Shown here piece by piece: positions 15,761-28,985 of a stretch of 64,000 nt of DNA. Position numbers and translations under genes: made by a program. The notes beneath the pieces are model-generated. The model searched no databases and was not told the origin of the DNA. It worked only from the letters and a program-made list of their open reading frames with translations. The stretch comes from Membranipora membranacea. Its lineage: Eukaryota; Bryozoa; Gymnolaemata; Cheilostomatida; Membraniporidae. Every line of letters begins with the position of its first letter. Positions within the stretch are counted from its first letter, which is position 1. The DNA is taken from the NCBI GenBank assembly GCA_914767715.1, contig OU612069.1, forward strand, positions 15,681,387-15,745,386, given 5' to 3'.

Positions 15761-16475
15761 ATGAGATATAGGGACGTCATCGCGAACGTCAAAACAGAGT
15801 TTCATGCGTTTCTAAGCGAGTAAGCAATTCATCCCAATTATTGGCCAATTTCCCCAGGACCGTACCTATCGATATTTGTCAATTTCTGGCAAAACACCTC
15901 GATAGAATACGCATCGTCACAGGGAGCTAATATTTAATATGAGATATAGGGACGTCATTGCGAACTTCAAAACAGAGTTTCAAGTGTTTCTAAGTGAGTA
16001 AGGAAATCTGCCCAATTATTGGCAAATTTCCCCAGGACCGCCGTACCTATCGATTTTTGTCAATTTCTAGCAAAACACCTCGATAGAATATGCATCGTCA
16101 CAGGGAGCTAATATTTTATATGAGATATAGGGACGTCATCGCGAATGTCAAAACAGAGTTTCAAGCGTTTCTAAGCGAGTAAGGAATTCTGCCCAATTAT
16201 TGGCCAATTTCCCCAGGACCGTACCTATCGATTTTTGTCAATTTCTTGCAAAACACCTCGATAGAATACGCATCGTCACAGGGAGCTAATATTTTATATG
16301 AGATATAGGGACCTCATCGCGAACGTCAAAACAGAGTTTCAAGCGTTTCTAAGTGAGCAAGGAATTCTGCCCAATTATTGGCCAATTTTCCCAGGACCGT
16401 ACCTATCGATTTTTGTCAATTTCTTGCAAAACACCTCGATAGAATACGCAATGTCACAGGGAGCTAATATTTTAT

Positions 16476-16653
16476 ATGAGATATAGGGACGTCATCGCAA
16501 ACGTCAAAACAGAGTTTCATGCGTTTCTAAGCGAGGAAGAAATTCTGCCCAATTATTGGCAAATTTCCCCAGGACCGTACCTATCGATTTTTGTCAATTT
16601 CTGGCAAAACACCTCGATAGAATACGCATCGTCACAGGGAGCTATTATTTTAT
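16476..16653 (+). repeat. representative 178-bp satellite monomer
   Basis: One full monomer, taken from ATGAGATATAG to the next ATGAGATATAG. It carries short dyad symmetries that recur through the array. GACGT and ACGTC bracket the GCGA area, with TCGCGA in most copies. CGAT and ATCG bracket GAATACGC. In most copies ATTGGCCAAT is a perfect 10-bp palindrome made of two head-to-head CCAAT boxes; here it reads ATTGGCAAAT and is broken. The copy is open for 62 codons because the usual TAA after GCGAG is GAA here. That is a by-product of sequence variation, not evidence of a gene. Confidence 0.85.
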
Positions 16654-18304
16654 ATGAGATATAGGGACGTCATCGCGAACGTCAAAACAGAGTTTCAAGC
16701 GTTTCTAAGCGAGGAAGAAATTCTGCCCAATTATTGGCAAATTTCCCCAGGACCGTACCTATCGATTTTTGTCAATTTCTTGCAAAACACCTCAATAGAA
16801 TACGCATCGTCACAGGGAGCTAATATTTTATATGAGATATAGGAACGTCATCGCGAACGTCAATACAGAGTTTCAAGCGTTTCTAAGCGAGTAAGGAATT
16901 CTGCCCAATTACTGGCCAATTTCCCCAGGACCGTACCTATCGATTTTTGTCAATTTCTTGCAAAACACCTCGATAGAATACGCATCGTCACAGGGAGCTA
17001 ATATTTTATATGAGATATAGGGACGTCATCGCGAATGTCAAAACAGAGTTTCAGTTGTTTCTAAGCGAGTAAGGAATTCTGCCCAATTATTGACCAAGTT
17101 CCCCAGGACCGTACCTATCGATTTTTGTCAATTTCTGGCAAAACACCTCGATAGAATACGCATCGTAACAGGGAGCTAATACTTTATATGAGATATAGGA
17201 ACGTCATTGCGAACGTCAAAACAGAGTTTCAAGCGTGTCTAAGTGAGTAAGGAATTCTGCCCAATTATTGGCCAATTTCCCCAGGACCGTACCTATCAAT
17301 TTTCGTCAATTTCTGGCAAAACACCTCGATAGAATACGCATCGTCACAGGGAGCTAATATTTTACATGAGATATAGGGACGTCATGGCGAAAGTCAAAAC
17401 AGAGTTTCATGCGTTTCTAAGCGAGCAAGCAATTCTGCCCAATTATTGGCCACTCTCCCCAGGACCGTACCTATCGATTTTCGTCAATTTCTTGCAAAAC
17501 ACCTCGATAGAATACTCATCGTCACAGGGAGCTAATATTTTATATGAGATATAGGGACGTCATCGCGAACGTCAAAACAGAGTTTCAAGCGTTTCTAAGC
17601 GAGTAAGGAATTCTGCCCAATTATTGGCCAATTTCCCCAGGACCGTACCTATCGATTTTTGCCAATTTCTTGCAAAACACCTCGATAGAATACGCATCGT
17701 CACAGGGAGCTAATACTTTATATGAGATATAGGGACGTCATCGCAAATGTCAAAACAGAGTTTCAAGTGTTTCTAAGTGAGTAAGGAATTCTGCCCAATT
17801 ATTGGCCAATTTCCCCAGGACCGTACCTATCGATTTTTGTCAATTTCTTGCAAAACACCTCGATAGAATACGCATCGTCACAGGGAGCTAATATTTTATA
17901 TGAGATATAGGGACCTCATCGCGAACGTCAAAACAGAGTTTCAAGCGTTTCTAAGCGAGTAAGGAATTCTACCCAATCATTGGCCAATTTCCCCAGGACC
18001 GTACCTATCGATTTTTGTCAATTTCTGGCAAAACACCTCGATAGAATACGCATCGTCACAGGGAGCTAATATTTTATATGAGATATAGGGACGTCATCGC
18101 GAACGTCAAAACAGAGTTTCAAGCGTGTCTAAGTGAGTAAGGAATTCTGCCCAATTATTGGCCAATTTCCCCAGGACCGTACCTATCGATTTTTGTCAAT
18201 TTCTTGCAAAACACCTCGATAGAATACGCATCGTCACAGGGAGCTAATATTTTATATGAGATATAGGGACGTCATCGCGAACGTCAATACAGAGTTTCAA
18301 GCGT

Positions 18305-20555
18305 TTCTAAGTGAGTAAGGAATTCTGCCCAATTATTGGCAAATTTCCCCAGGACCGCCGTACCTATCGATTTTTGTCAATTTCTAGCAAAACACCTCGA
18401 TAGAATACGCATCGTCACCGGGAGCTAATATTTTATATGAGATATAGGGACGTCATCGCGAACGTCAAAACAGAGTTTCAAGCGTTTCTAAGCGAGTAAG
18501 GAATTCTACCCAATTATTGGCCAATTTCCCCAGGACCGTACCTATCGATTTTTGTCAATTTCTTGCAAAACACCTCGATAGAACACGCATCGTCACAGGG
18601 AGCTAATATTTTATATGAGATATAGGGATGTCATCGCGAATGTCAAAACAGAGTTTCAAGTGTTTCTAAGCGAGTAAGGAATTTTGCCCAATTATTGACC
18701 AATTTCCCCAGGACCGTACCTATCGATTTTTGTCAATTTCTGGCAAAACACCTCGATAGAATACGCATCGTAACAGGGAGCTAATACTTTATATGAGATA
18801 TAGGGACGTCATTGCGAACGTCAAAACAGAGTTTCAAGCGTGTCTAAGTGAGTAAGGAATTCTGCCCAATTATTGGCCAATTTCCCCAGGACCGTACCTA
18901 TCAATTTTCGTCAATTTCTGGCAAAACACCTCGATAGAATACGCATCGTCACAGGGAGCTAATATTTTACATGAGATATAGGGACGTCATCGCGAACGTC
19001 AAAACAGAGTTTCATGCGTTTCTAAGCGAGCAAGCAATTCTGCCCAATTATTGGCCAATCTCCCCAGGACCGTACCTATCGATTTTCGTCAATTTCTTGC
19101 AAAACACCTCGATAGAATACGCATCGTCACAGGGAGCTAATATTTTATATGAGATATAGGCACGTCATCGCGAACGTCAAAACAGAGTTTCAAGCGTTTC
19201 TAAGCGAGTAAGGAATTCTACCCAATTATTGGCCAATTTCCCCAGGACCGTACCTATCGATTTTTGTCAATTTCTTGCAAAACACCTCGATAGAATACGC
19301 ATCGTCACAGGGAGCTAATACTTTATATGAGATATAGGGACGTCATCGCAAATGTCAAAACAGAGTTTCAAGTGTTTCTAAGTGAGTAAGGAATTCTGCC
19401 CAATTATTGGCCAATTTCCCCAGGACCGTACCTATCGATTTTTGTCAATTTCTTGCAAAACACCTTGATAGAATACGCATCGTCACAGGGAGCTAATATT
19501 TAATATGAGATATAGGGACGTCATTGCGAACTTCAAAAGAGAGTTTCAAGTGTTTCTAAGTGAGTAAGGAATTCTGCCCAATTATTGGCAAATTTCCCCA
19601 GGACCGCCGTACCTATCGATTTTTGTCAATTTCTAGCAAAACACCTCGATAGAATACGCATCGTAACAAAGAGCTAATATTTTATATGAGATATAGGGAC
19701 GTCATCGCGAACGTCAAAACAGAGTTTCAAGCGTTTCTAAGCGAGTAAGGAATTCTGCCCAATTATTGGCCAATTTCCCCAGGACCGTACCTATCGATTT
19801 TTGTCAATTTCTTGCAAAACACCTCGATAGAATACGCATCGTCACAGGGAGCTAATATTTTATATGAGATATAGGGACGTCATCGCGAATGTCAAAACAG
19901 AGTTTCATGCGTTTCTAAGCAAGTAAGTAATTCTGCCCAATTATTGGCCAATTTCCCCAGGACCGTACCTATCGATTTTTGTCAATTTCTGGCAAAACAC
20001 CTCGATAGAATACGCATCGTCACAGGGAGCTAATATTTTATATGAGATATAGGGACGTCATCGCGAACGTCAAAACAGAGTTTCAAGCGTGTCTAAGTGA
20101 GTAAGGAATTCTGCCCAATTATTGGCCAATTTCCCCAGGACCGTACCTATCGATTTTTGTCAATTTCTTGCAAAACACCTCGATAGAATACGCATCGTCA
20201 CAGGGAGCTAATATTTTATATGAGATATAGGGACGTCATCGCGAACGTCAAAACAGAGTTTCAAGCGTTTCTAAGCGAGTAAGGAATTCTGCCCAATTAC
20301 TGGCCAATTTCCCCAGGACCGTACCTATCGATTTTTGTCATTTTCTTGCAAAACACCTCGATAGAATACGCATCGTCACAGGGAGCTAATATTTTATATG
20401 AGATATAGGGACGTCATCGCGAATGTCAAAACAGAGTTTCAAGTGTTTCTAAGCGAGTAAGGAATTCTGCCCAATTATTGACCAATTTCCCCAGGACCGT
20501 ACCTATCGATTTTTGTCAATTTCTGGCAAAACACCTCGATAGAATACGCATCGTA
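18305..20555 (+). repeat. higher-order block D, copy 1 (copy 2 about 22405-24655)
   Basis: About 2.25 kb repeats at an offset of exactly 4100 bp. Shared private changes include GGACCGCCG at 18351 and 22451, TCACCGGGAGC, GATAGAACACGC, CGTAACAAAGAGC and GTCATTTTCTTGC (near 20336 and 24436). Similarity ends near 20555, where the two copies continue into different monomer types. Confidence 0.82.
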
Positions 20556-20579
20556 ACCGGGAGCTAATATTTTATATGA

Positions 20580-22030
20580 GATATAGGGACGTCATCGCGA
20601 ACGTCAAAACATAGTTTCATGCGTTTCTAAGCGAGTAAGCAATTCATCCCAATTATTGGCCAATTTCCCCAGGACCGTACCTATCGATATTTGTCAATTT
20701 CTGGCAAAACACCTCGATAGGATACCCATCGTCACAGGGAGCTAATATTTTATATGAGATATAGGGACATCATCACAAACGTCAAAACAGAGTTTCATGC
20801 GTTTCTAAGCGAGGAAGAAATTCTGCCCAATTATTGGCAAATTTCCCCAGGACCGTACCTATCGATTTTTGTCAATTTCTGGCAAAACACCTCGATAGAA
20901 TACGCATCGTCACAGGGAGCTATTATTTTATATGAGATATAGGGACGTCATCGCGAACGTCAAAACAGAGTTTCAAGCGTGTCTAAGTGAGTAAGGAATT
21001 CTGCCGAATTATTGGCCAATTTCCCCAGGACCGTACCTATCGATTTTTGTCAATTTCTTGCAAAACACCTCGATAGAATACGCATCGTCACAGGGAGCTA
21101 ATATTTTATATTAGATATAGGGACGTCATCGCGAACGTCAATACAGAGTTTCAAGCGTTTCTAAGCGAGTAAGGAATTCTGCCCAATTACTGGCCAATTT
21201 CCCCAGGACCGTACCTATCGATTTTTGTCAATTTCTTGCAAAACACCTCGATAGAATACGCATCGTCACAGGGAGCTAATATTTTATATGAGATATAGGG
21301 ACGTCATCGCGAATGTCAAAACAGAGTTTCAAGTGTTTCTAAGCGAGTAAGGAATTCTGCCCAATTATTGACCAATTTCCCCAGGACCGTACCTATCGAT
21401 TTTTGTCAATTTCTGGCAAAACACCTCGATAGAATACGCATCGTAACAGGGAGCTAATACTTTATATGAGATATAGGGACGTCATTGCGAACGTCAAAAC
21501 AGAGTTTCAAGCGTGTCTAAGTGAGTAAGGAATTCTGCCCAATTATTGGCCAATTTCCCCAGGACCGTACCTATCAATTTTCGTCAATTTCTGGCAAAAC
21601 ACCTCGATAGAATACGCATCGTCACAGGGAGCTAATATTTTACATGAGATATAGGGACGTCATGGCGAAAGTCAAAACAGAGTTTCATGCGTTTCTAAGC
21701 GAGCAAGCAATTCTGCCCAATTATTGGCCACTCTCCCCAGGACCGTACCTATCGATTTTCGTCAATTTCTTGCAAAACACCTCGATAGAATACTCATCGT
21801 CACAGGGAGCTAATATTTTATATGAGATATAGGGACGTCATCGCGAACGTCAAAACAGAGTTTCAAGCGTTTCTAAGCGAGTAAGGAATTCTACCCAATT
21901 ATTGGCTAATTTCCCCAGGACCGTACCTATCGATTTTTGCCAATTTCTTGCAAAACACCTCGATAGAATACGCATCGTCACAGGGAGCTAATACTTTATA
22001 TGAGATATAGGGACGTCATCGCAAATGTCA
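20580..22030 (+). repeat. higher-order block E, copy 1 (copy 2 about 25929-27379)
   Basis: The block repeats at an offset of 5349 bp. Landmarks: AACATAGTTTCATG at 20608 and 25957; GTCAATACAGAG near 21138 and 26487; the GGCGAAAGTC monomer at 21644 and 26993. A third partial match lies 4278 bp upstream (16856 and 17366). Confidence 0.78.
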
Positions 22031-22404
22031 AAACAGAGTTTCAAGCGTGTCTAAGTGAGTAAGGAATTCTGCCCAATTATTGGCCAATTTCCCCAGGACC
22101 GTACCTATCAATTTTCGTCAATTTCTGGCAAAACACCTCGATAGAATACGCATCGTCACAGGGAGCTAATATTTTACATGAGATATAGGGACGTCATGGC
22201 GAAAGTCAAAACACAGTTTCATGCGTTTCTAAGCGAGCAAGCAATTCTGCCCAATTATTGCCCAATTTCCCCAGAACCGTACCTATCAATTTTTGTCAAT
22301 TTCTTGCAAAACACCTCGATAGAATACGCATCGTCACAGGGAGCTAATATTTAATATGAGATATAGGGACGTCATTGCGAACTTCAAAACAGAGTTTCAA
22401 GTGT

Positions 22405-24655
22405 TTCTAAGTGAGTAAGGAATTCTGCCCAATTATTGGCAAATTTCCCCAGGACCGCCGTACCTATCGATTTTTGTCAATTTCTAGCAAAACACCTCGA
22501 TAGAATACGCATCGTCACCGGGAGCTAATATTTTATATGAGATATAGGGACGTCATCGCGAACGTCAAAACAGAGTTTCAAGCGTTTCTAAGCGAGTAAG
22601 GAATTCTACCCAATTATTGGCCAATTTCCCCAGGACCGTACCTATCGATTTTTGTCAATTTCTTGCAAAACACCTCGATAGAACACGCATCGTCACAGGG
22701 AGCTAATATTTTATATGAGATATAGGGATGTCATCGCGAATGTCAAAACAGAGTTTCAAGTGTTTCTAAGCGAGTAAGGAATTTTGCCCAATTATTGACC
22801 AATTTCCCCAGGACCGTACCTATCGATTTTTGTCAATTTCTGGCAAAACACCTCGATAGAATACGCATCGTAACAGGGAGCTAATACTTTATATGAGATA
22901 TAGGGACGTCATTGCGAACGTCAAAACAGAGTTTCAAGCGTGTCTAAGTGAGTAAGGAATTCTGCCCAATTATTGGCCAATTTCCCCAGGACCGTACCTA
23001 TCGATTTTCGTCAATTTCTGGCAAAACACCTCGATAGAATACGCATCGTCACAGGGAGCTAATATTTTACATGAGATATAGGGACGTCATCGCGAACGTC
23101 AAAACAGAGTTTCATGCGTTTCTAAGCGAGCAAGCAATTCTGCCCAATTATTGGCCAATCTCCCCAGGACCGTACCTATCGATTTTCGTCAATTTCTTGC
23201 AAAACACCTCGATAGAATACTCATCGTCACAGGGAGCTAATATTTTATATGAGATATAGGCACGTCATCGCGAACGTCAAAACAGAGTTTCAAGCGTTTC
23301 TAAGCGAGTAAGGAATTCTACCCAATTATTGGCCAATTTCCCCAGGACCGTACCTATCGATTTTTGTCAATTTCTTGCAAAACACCTCGATAGAATACGC
23401 ATCGTCACAGGGAGCTAATACTTTATATGAGATATAGGGACGTCATCGCAAATGTCAAAACAGAGTTTCAAGTGTTTCTAAGTGAGTAAGGAATTCTGCC
23501 CAATTATTGGCCAATTTCCCCAGGACCGTACCTATCGATTTTTGTCAATTTCTTGCAAAACACCTTGATAGAATACGCATCGTCACAGGGAGCTAATATT
23601 TAATATGAGATATAGGGACGTCATTGCGAACTTCAAAAGAGAGTTTCAAGTGTTTCTAAGTGAGTAAGGAATTTTGCCCAATTATTGGCAAATTTCCCCA
23701 GGACCGCCGTACCTATCGATTTTTGTCAATTTCTAGCAAAACACCTCGATAGAATACGCATCGTAACAAAGAGCTAATATTTTATATGAGATATAGGGAC
23801 GTCATCGCGAACGTCAAAACAGAGTTTCAAGCGTTTCTAAGCGAGTAAGGAATTCTGCCCAATTATTGGCCAATTTCCCCAGGACCGTACCTATCGATTT
23901 TTGTCAATTTCTTGCAAAACACCTCGATAGAATACGCATCGTCACAGGGAGCTAATATTTTATATGAGATATAGGGACGTCATCGCGAATGTCAAAACAG
24001 AGTTTCATGCGTTTCTAAGCAAGTAAGTAATTCTGCCCAATTATTGGCAAATTTCCCCAGGACCGTACCTATCGATTTTTGTCAATTTCTGGCAAAACAC
24101 CTCGATAGAATACGCATCGTCACAGGGAGCTAATATTTTATATGAGATATAGGGACGTCATCGCGAACGTCAAAACAGAGTTTCAAGCGTGTCTAAGTGA
24201 GTAAGGAATTCTGCCCAATTATTGGCCAATTTCCCCAGGACCGTACCTATCGATTTTTGTCAATTTCTTGCAAAACACCTCGATAGAATACGCATCGTCA
24301 CAGGGAGCTAATATTTTATATGAGATATAGGGACGTCATCGCGAACGTCAAAACAGAGTTTCAAGCGTTTCTAAGCGAGTAAGGAATTCTGCCCAATTAT
24401 TGGCCAATTTCCCCAGGACCGTACCTATCGATTTTTGTCATTTTCTTGCAAAACACCTCGATAGAATACGCATCGTCACAGGGAGCTAATATTTTATATG
24501 AGATATAGGGACGTCATCGCGAATGTCAAAACAGAGTTTCAAGTGTTTCTAAGCGAGTAAGGAATTCTGCCCAATTATTGACCAATTTCCCCAGGACCGT
24601 ACCTATCGATTTTTGTCAATTTCTGGCAAAACACCTCGATAGAATACGCATCGTA
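22405..24655 (+). repeat. higher-order block D, copy 2
   Basis: Second copy of the 18305-20555 block, offset 4100 bp. The few differences are point changes such as GAATTCTG to GAATTTTG in the 181-bp monomer. Confidence 0.82.
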
Positions 24656-25928
24656 ACAGGGAGCTAATACTTTATATGAGATATAGGGACGTCATTGCGA
24701 ACGTCAAAACAGAGTTTCAAGCGTGTCTAAGTGAGTAAGGAATTCTGCCCAATTATTGGCCAATTTCCCCAGGACCGTACCTATCAATTTTCGTCAATTT
24801 CTGGCAAAACACCTCGATAGAATACGCATCGTCACAGGGAGCTAATATTTTACATGAGATATAGGGACGTCATCGCGAACGTCAAAACAGAGTTTCATGC
24901 GTTTCTAAGCGAGCAAGCAATTCTGCCCAATTATTGGCCAATCTCCCCAGGACCGTACCTATCGATTTTCGTCAATTTCTTGCCAAACACCTCGATAGAA
25001 TACTCATCGTCACAGGGAGCTAATATTTTACATGAGATATAGGGACGTCATCACGAACGTCAAAACAGAGTTTCAAGCGTTTCTAAGCGAGTAAGGAATT
25101 CTACCCAATTATTGGCCAATTTCCCCAGGACCGTACCTATCGATTTTCGTCAATTTCTTGCAAAACACCTCGATAGAATACGCATCGTCACAGGGAGCTA
25201 ATACTTTATATGAGATATAGGGACGTCATCGCAAATGTCAAAACAGAGTTTCAAGTGTTTCTAAGTGAGTAAGGAATTCTGCCCAATTATTGGCCAATTT
25301 CCCCAGGACCGTACCTATCGATTTTTGTCAATTTCTTGCAAAACACCTCGATAGAATACGCATCGTCACAGGGAGCTAATATTTAATATGAGATATAGGG
25401 ACGTCATTGCGAACTTCAAAACAGAGTTTCAAGTGTTTCTAAGTGAGTAAGGAATTCTGCCCAATTATTGGCAAATTTCCCCAGGACCGCCGTACCTATC
25501 GATTTTTGTCAATTTCTAGCAAAACACCTCGATAGAATACGCATCGTCACAGGGAGCTAATATTTTATATGAGATATAGGGACGTCATCGCGAACGTCAA
25601 AACAGAGTTTCAAGCGTTTCTAAGCGAGTAAGGAATTCTACCCAATTATTGGCCAATTTCCCCAGGACCGTACCTATCGATTTTTGTCAATTTCTTGCAA
25701 AACACCTCGATAGAATACGCATCGTCACAGGGAGCTAATATTTTATATGAGATATAGGGACGTCATTGCGAACGTCAAAACAGAGTTTCAAGCATTTCTA
25801 AGCGAGTAAGGAATTCTGCCCAATTATTGGCCAATGTCCCCAGGACCGTACCTATCAATTTTTGTCAATTTCTTGCAAAACACCTCGATAGAATACGCAA
25901 TGTCACAGGGAGCTAATATTTTATATGA

Positions 25929-27379
25929 GATATAGGGGCGTCATCGCGAACGTCAAAACATAGTTTCATGCGTTTCTAAGCGAGTAAGCAATTCATCCCA
26001 ATTATTGGCCAATTTCCCCAGGACCGTACCTATCGATATTTGTCAATTTCTGGCAAAACACCTCGATAGGATACCCATCGTCACAGGGAGCTAATATTTT
26101 ATATGAGATATAGGGACATCATCACAAACGTCAAAACAGAGTTTCATGCGTTTCTAAGCGAGGAAGAAATTCTGCCCAATTATTGGCAAATTTCCCCAGG
26201 ACCGTACCTATCGATTTTTGTCAATTTCTGGCAAAACACCTCGATAGAATACGCATCGTCACAGGGAGCTATTATTTTATATGAGATATAGGGACGTCAT
26301 CGCGACCGTCAAAACAGAGTTTCAAGCGTGTCTAAGTGAGTAAGGAATTCTGCCCAATTATTGGCCAATTTCCCCAGGACCGTACCTATCGATTTTTGTC
26401 AATTTCTTGCAAAACACCTCGATAGAATACGCATCGTCACAGGGAGCTAATATTTTATATGAGATATAGGGACGTCATCGCGAACGTCAATACAGAGTTT
26501 CAAGCGTTTCTAAGCGAGTAAGGAATTCTGCCCAATTACTGGCCAATTTCCCCAGGACCGTACCTATCGATTTTTGTCAATTTCTTGCAAAACACCTCGA
26601 TAGAATACGCATCGTCACAGGGAGCTAATATTTTATATGAGATATAGGGACGTCATCGCGAATGTCAAAACAGAGTTTCAAGTGTTTCTAAGCGAGTAAG
26701 GAATTCTGCCCAATTATTGACCAATTTCCCCAGGACCGTACCTATCGATTTTTGTCAATTTCTGGCAAAACACCTCGATAGAATACGCATCGTAACAGGG
26801 AGCTAATACTTTATATGAGATATAGGGACGTCATTGCGAACGTCAAAACAGAGTTTCAAGCGTGTCTAAGTGAGTAAGGAATTCTGCCCAATTATTGGCC
26901 AATTTCCCCAGGACCGTACCTATCAATTTTCGTCAATTTCTGGCAAAACGCCTCGATAGAATACGCATCGTCACAGGGAGCTAATATTTGACATGAGATA
27001 TAGGGACGTCATGGCGAAAGTCAAAACAGAGTTTCATGCGTTTCTAAGCGAGCAAGCAATTCTGCCCAATTATTGGCCACTCTCCCCAGGACCGTACCTA
27101 TCGATTTTCGTCAATTTCTTGCAAAACACCTCGATAGAATACTCATCGTCACAGGGAGCTAATATTTTATATGAGATATAGGGACGTCATCGCGAACGTC
27201 AAAACAGAGTTTCAAGCGTTTCTAAGCGAGTAAGGAATTCTACCCAATTATTGGCCAATTTCCCCAGGACCGTACCTATCGATTTTTGCCAATTTCTTGC
27301 AAAACACCTCGATAGAATACGCATCGTCACAGGGAGCTAATACTTTATATGAGATATAGGGACGTCATCGCAAATGTCA
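25929..27379 (+). repeat. higher-order block E, copy 2
   Basis: Copy of 20580-22030 with scattered point differences such as AAAACGCCTCG near 26946. It lies next to the Ngaro-like insertion. Confidence 0.78.
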
Positions 27380-28363
27380 AAACAGAGTTTCAAGTGTTTC
27401 TAAGTGAGTAAGGAATTCTGCCCAATTATTGGCCAATTTCCCCAGGACCGTACCTATCGATTTTTGTCAATTTCTTGCAAAACACCTCGATAGAATACGC
27501 ATCGTCACAGGGAGCTAATATTTTATATGAGATATAGGGACCTCATCGCGAACGTCAAAACAGAGTTTCAAGCGTTTCTAAGCGAGTAAGGAATTCTACC
27601 CAATCATTGGCCAATTTCCCCAGGACCGTACCTATCGATTTTTGTCAATTTCTTGCAAAACACCTCGATAGAATACGCATCGTCACAGGGAGCTAATATT
27701 TCATATGAGATATAGGGACCTCATCGCGAACGTCAAAACAGAGTTTCAAGCGTTTCTAAGCGAGTAAGGAATTCTGCCCAATTATTGGCCAATTTCCCCA
27801 GGACCGTACCTATCGATTTTTGTCAATTTCTTGCAAATCACCTCGATAGAATACGCATCGTCACAGGGAGCTAATATTTTATATGAGATATAGGGACGTC
27901 ATCGCGAATGTCAAAACAGAGTTTCATGCGTTTCTAAGCGAGTAAGGAATTCTGCCCAATTATTGGCCAATTTCCCCAGAACCGTACCTATCAATTTTTG
28001 TCAATTTCTTGCAAAACACCTCGATAGAATACGCAATGTCACAGGGAGCTAATATTTTATATGAGATATAGGGACGTCATCGCGAACGTCAAAACAGAGT
28101 TTCAAGCGTGTCTAAGTGAGTAAGGAACTCTGCCCAATTATTGGCCAATTTCCCCAGGACCGTACCTATCGATTTTTGTCAATTTCTTGCAAAACACCTC
28201 GATAGAATACGCATCGCCACAGGGAGCTAATATTTTATATGAGATATAGGGACGTCATCGCGAACGTCAAAACAGAGTTTCAAGCGTTTCTAAGCGAGTA
28301 AGGAATTCTGCCCAATTACTGGCCAATTTCCCCAGGACCGTACCTATCGATTTTTGTCAATTT

Positions 28364-28805
28364 TTTAATTCATCAATCAATCCTGTTTGTGAAGTTTATA
28401 ATGAAGACTATGTTTATTGGTTCAAGTATCACCAAAGCACACCAATGACTCATAGTATAAGTACAAGGTATAAATAAACATTTGCAAGAATATACCACAT
28501 TACAAATAAGCAAGGCAAGTGGCAACCCTCTTAGTCAGGTTATGCCAATTCAAGAATGCCACAAAAAGACAACCGCTTTGGGTTAAATCATTGACCTCTT
28601 TTCGAGATCTTCTTTTGAAGCCATACAAGGCATTGACCTCTTTTCGAGATCTTCTTTTGAAGCCATACAAGGCATTAACTATTCTCCATTTTGAGAATTC
28701 TACAAATCCCAGCGGATCTGAGTACGAGCAACGGTATTAAAAGTTGATCAGATAGAATTACCGACATTTTCCTGTGATGAGAAGCGTATATCCCTTCTGT
28801 TATTC
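28364..28805 (-). other. non-coding 3' region of the Ngaro-like element
   Basis: From stem-loop 1 to the satellite junction there is no supported gene. Contents seen: the 42-bp duplication, an AATAAA (28418-28413) and an A-rich end on the minus strand. I looked for a copy of the 5' end (34200-34445), as split direct repeats would require, and found none by eye. Confidence 0.6.
28589..28672. repeat. 42-bp tandem duplication in the element 3' region
   Basis: Two identical 42-bp units (28589-28630 and 28631-28672), starting CATTGACCTC and ending CATACAAGG, with a partial third start (CATTAAC). It might be part of a terminal repeat structure, but I could not match it to the 5' end. The plus-strand ORF over it (28519-28740) has no recognisable content and is not called. 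Confidence 0.8.
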
Positions 28806-28840
28806 GGAAAGAGTGATGATTAGGACCGCTCACTCTTTCC
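28806..28840 (-). other. stem-loop 1 with conserved GATTAGGACC loop (after YR)
   Basis: GGAAAGAGTGA (28806-28816) and TCACTCTTTCC (28830-28840) form a perfect 11-bp stem with a 13-nt loop. The loop holds GATTAGGACC (28818-28827). It is the strongest of the three related stem-loops. Confidence 0.72.
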
Positions 28841-28846
28841 TCTGGT

Positions 28847-28852
28847 TTTATT
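28847..28852 (-). terminator. AATAAA polyadenylation signal after YR
   Basis: Minus-strand AATAAA lies about 134 nt past the YR stop and 6 nt before stem-loop 1. This repeats the AATAAA-then-stem-loop order seen after the SGNH ORF. Another AATAAA lies near the element end at 28418-28413. Confidence 0.45.
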
Positions 28853-28895
28853 CTTAGCGAACTAAAATATATTACAATAAGAGCGTGTTAGAACT

Positions 28896-28909
28896 AAAGG
28901 TTTTTTAGT
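28896..28909 (-). repeat. 14-bp direct repeat, copy downstream of YR
   Basis: Second copy of the ACTAAAAAACCTTT word at 29893-29880; here it is followed by AG. The two copies bracket the recombinase frame. Confidence 0.4.
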
Positions 28910-28915
28910 CATTGT

Positions 28916-28980
28916 GCGAAAATCAGATGCCAAAAATCTGAGAACGCATTATCACCAAAATTGCGTACTCTGATTTTCGC
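28916..28980. repeat. inverted repeat just beyond the YR stop codon
   Basis: GCGAAAATCAGA (28916-28927) and TCTGATTTTCGC (28969-28980) are perfect 12-bp complements with a 41-bp spacer. They can extend by TGT/ACA across one bulged C. It lies 5 bp past the YR stop. It could be an RNA hairpin in the 3' region or a recombinase-binding dyad; neither is shown. Confidence 0.6.
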
Positions 28981-28985
28981 CACAA

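Larger units (their letters stand above)
1..28363 (+). repeat. 178-bp tandem satellite array, left block
   Basis: Head-to-tail copies of a 178-bp monomer fill this stretch, about 159 copies, all in one orientation. The period is seen directly from recurring landmarks (for example 16298, 16476 and 16654). Typical words in each copy are GGGACGTCATCGCGAACGTC, ATTGGCCAAT and CCAGGACCGTACC. Copies differ by point changes and a few fixed indels: a 3-bp insertion (GGACCGCCGTACC, 181-bp copies), a 7-bp loss just before GTACC (near 7690, 9107, 11230 and 11408), and a local duplication of the CCCCAGGA area near 7141-7175. No gene is present. The array stops inside a monomer at the mobile element that begins at 28364. 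Confidence 0.97.

Noticed and set aside
1-28363. CRISPR-like or spacer-repeat array
   Set aside because: The repeats are contiguous 178-bp monomers without unique spacers, and the surrounding elements are eukaryotic.
28519-28740. Plus-strand 73-codon ORF with an internal repeat
   Set aside because: Its repetition comes from the 42-bp tandem duplication; no domain, and it is antisense to the element.
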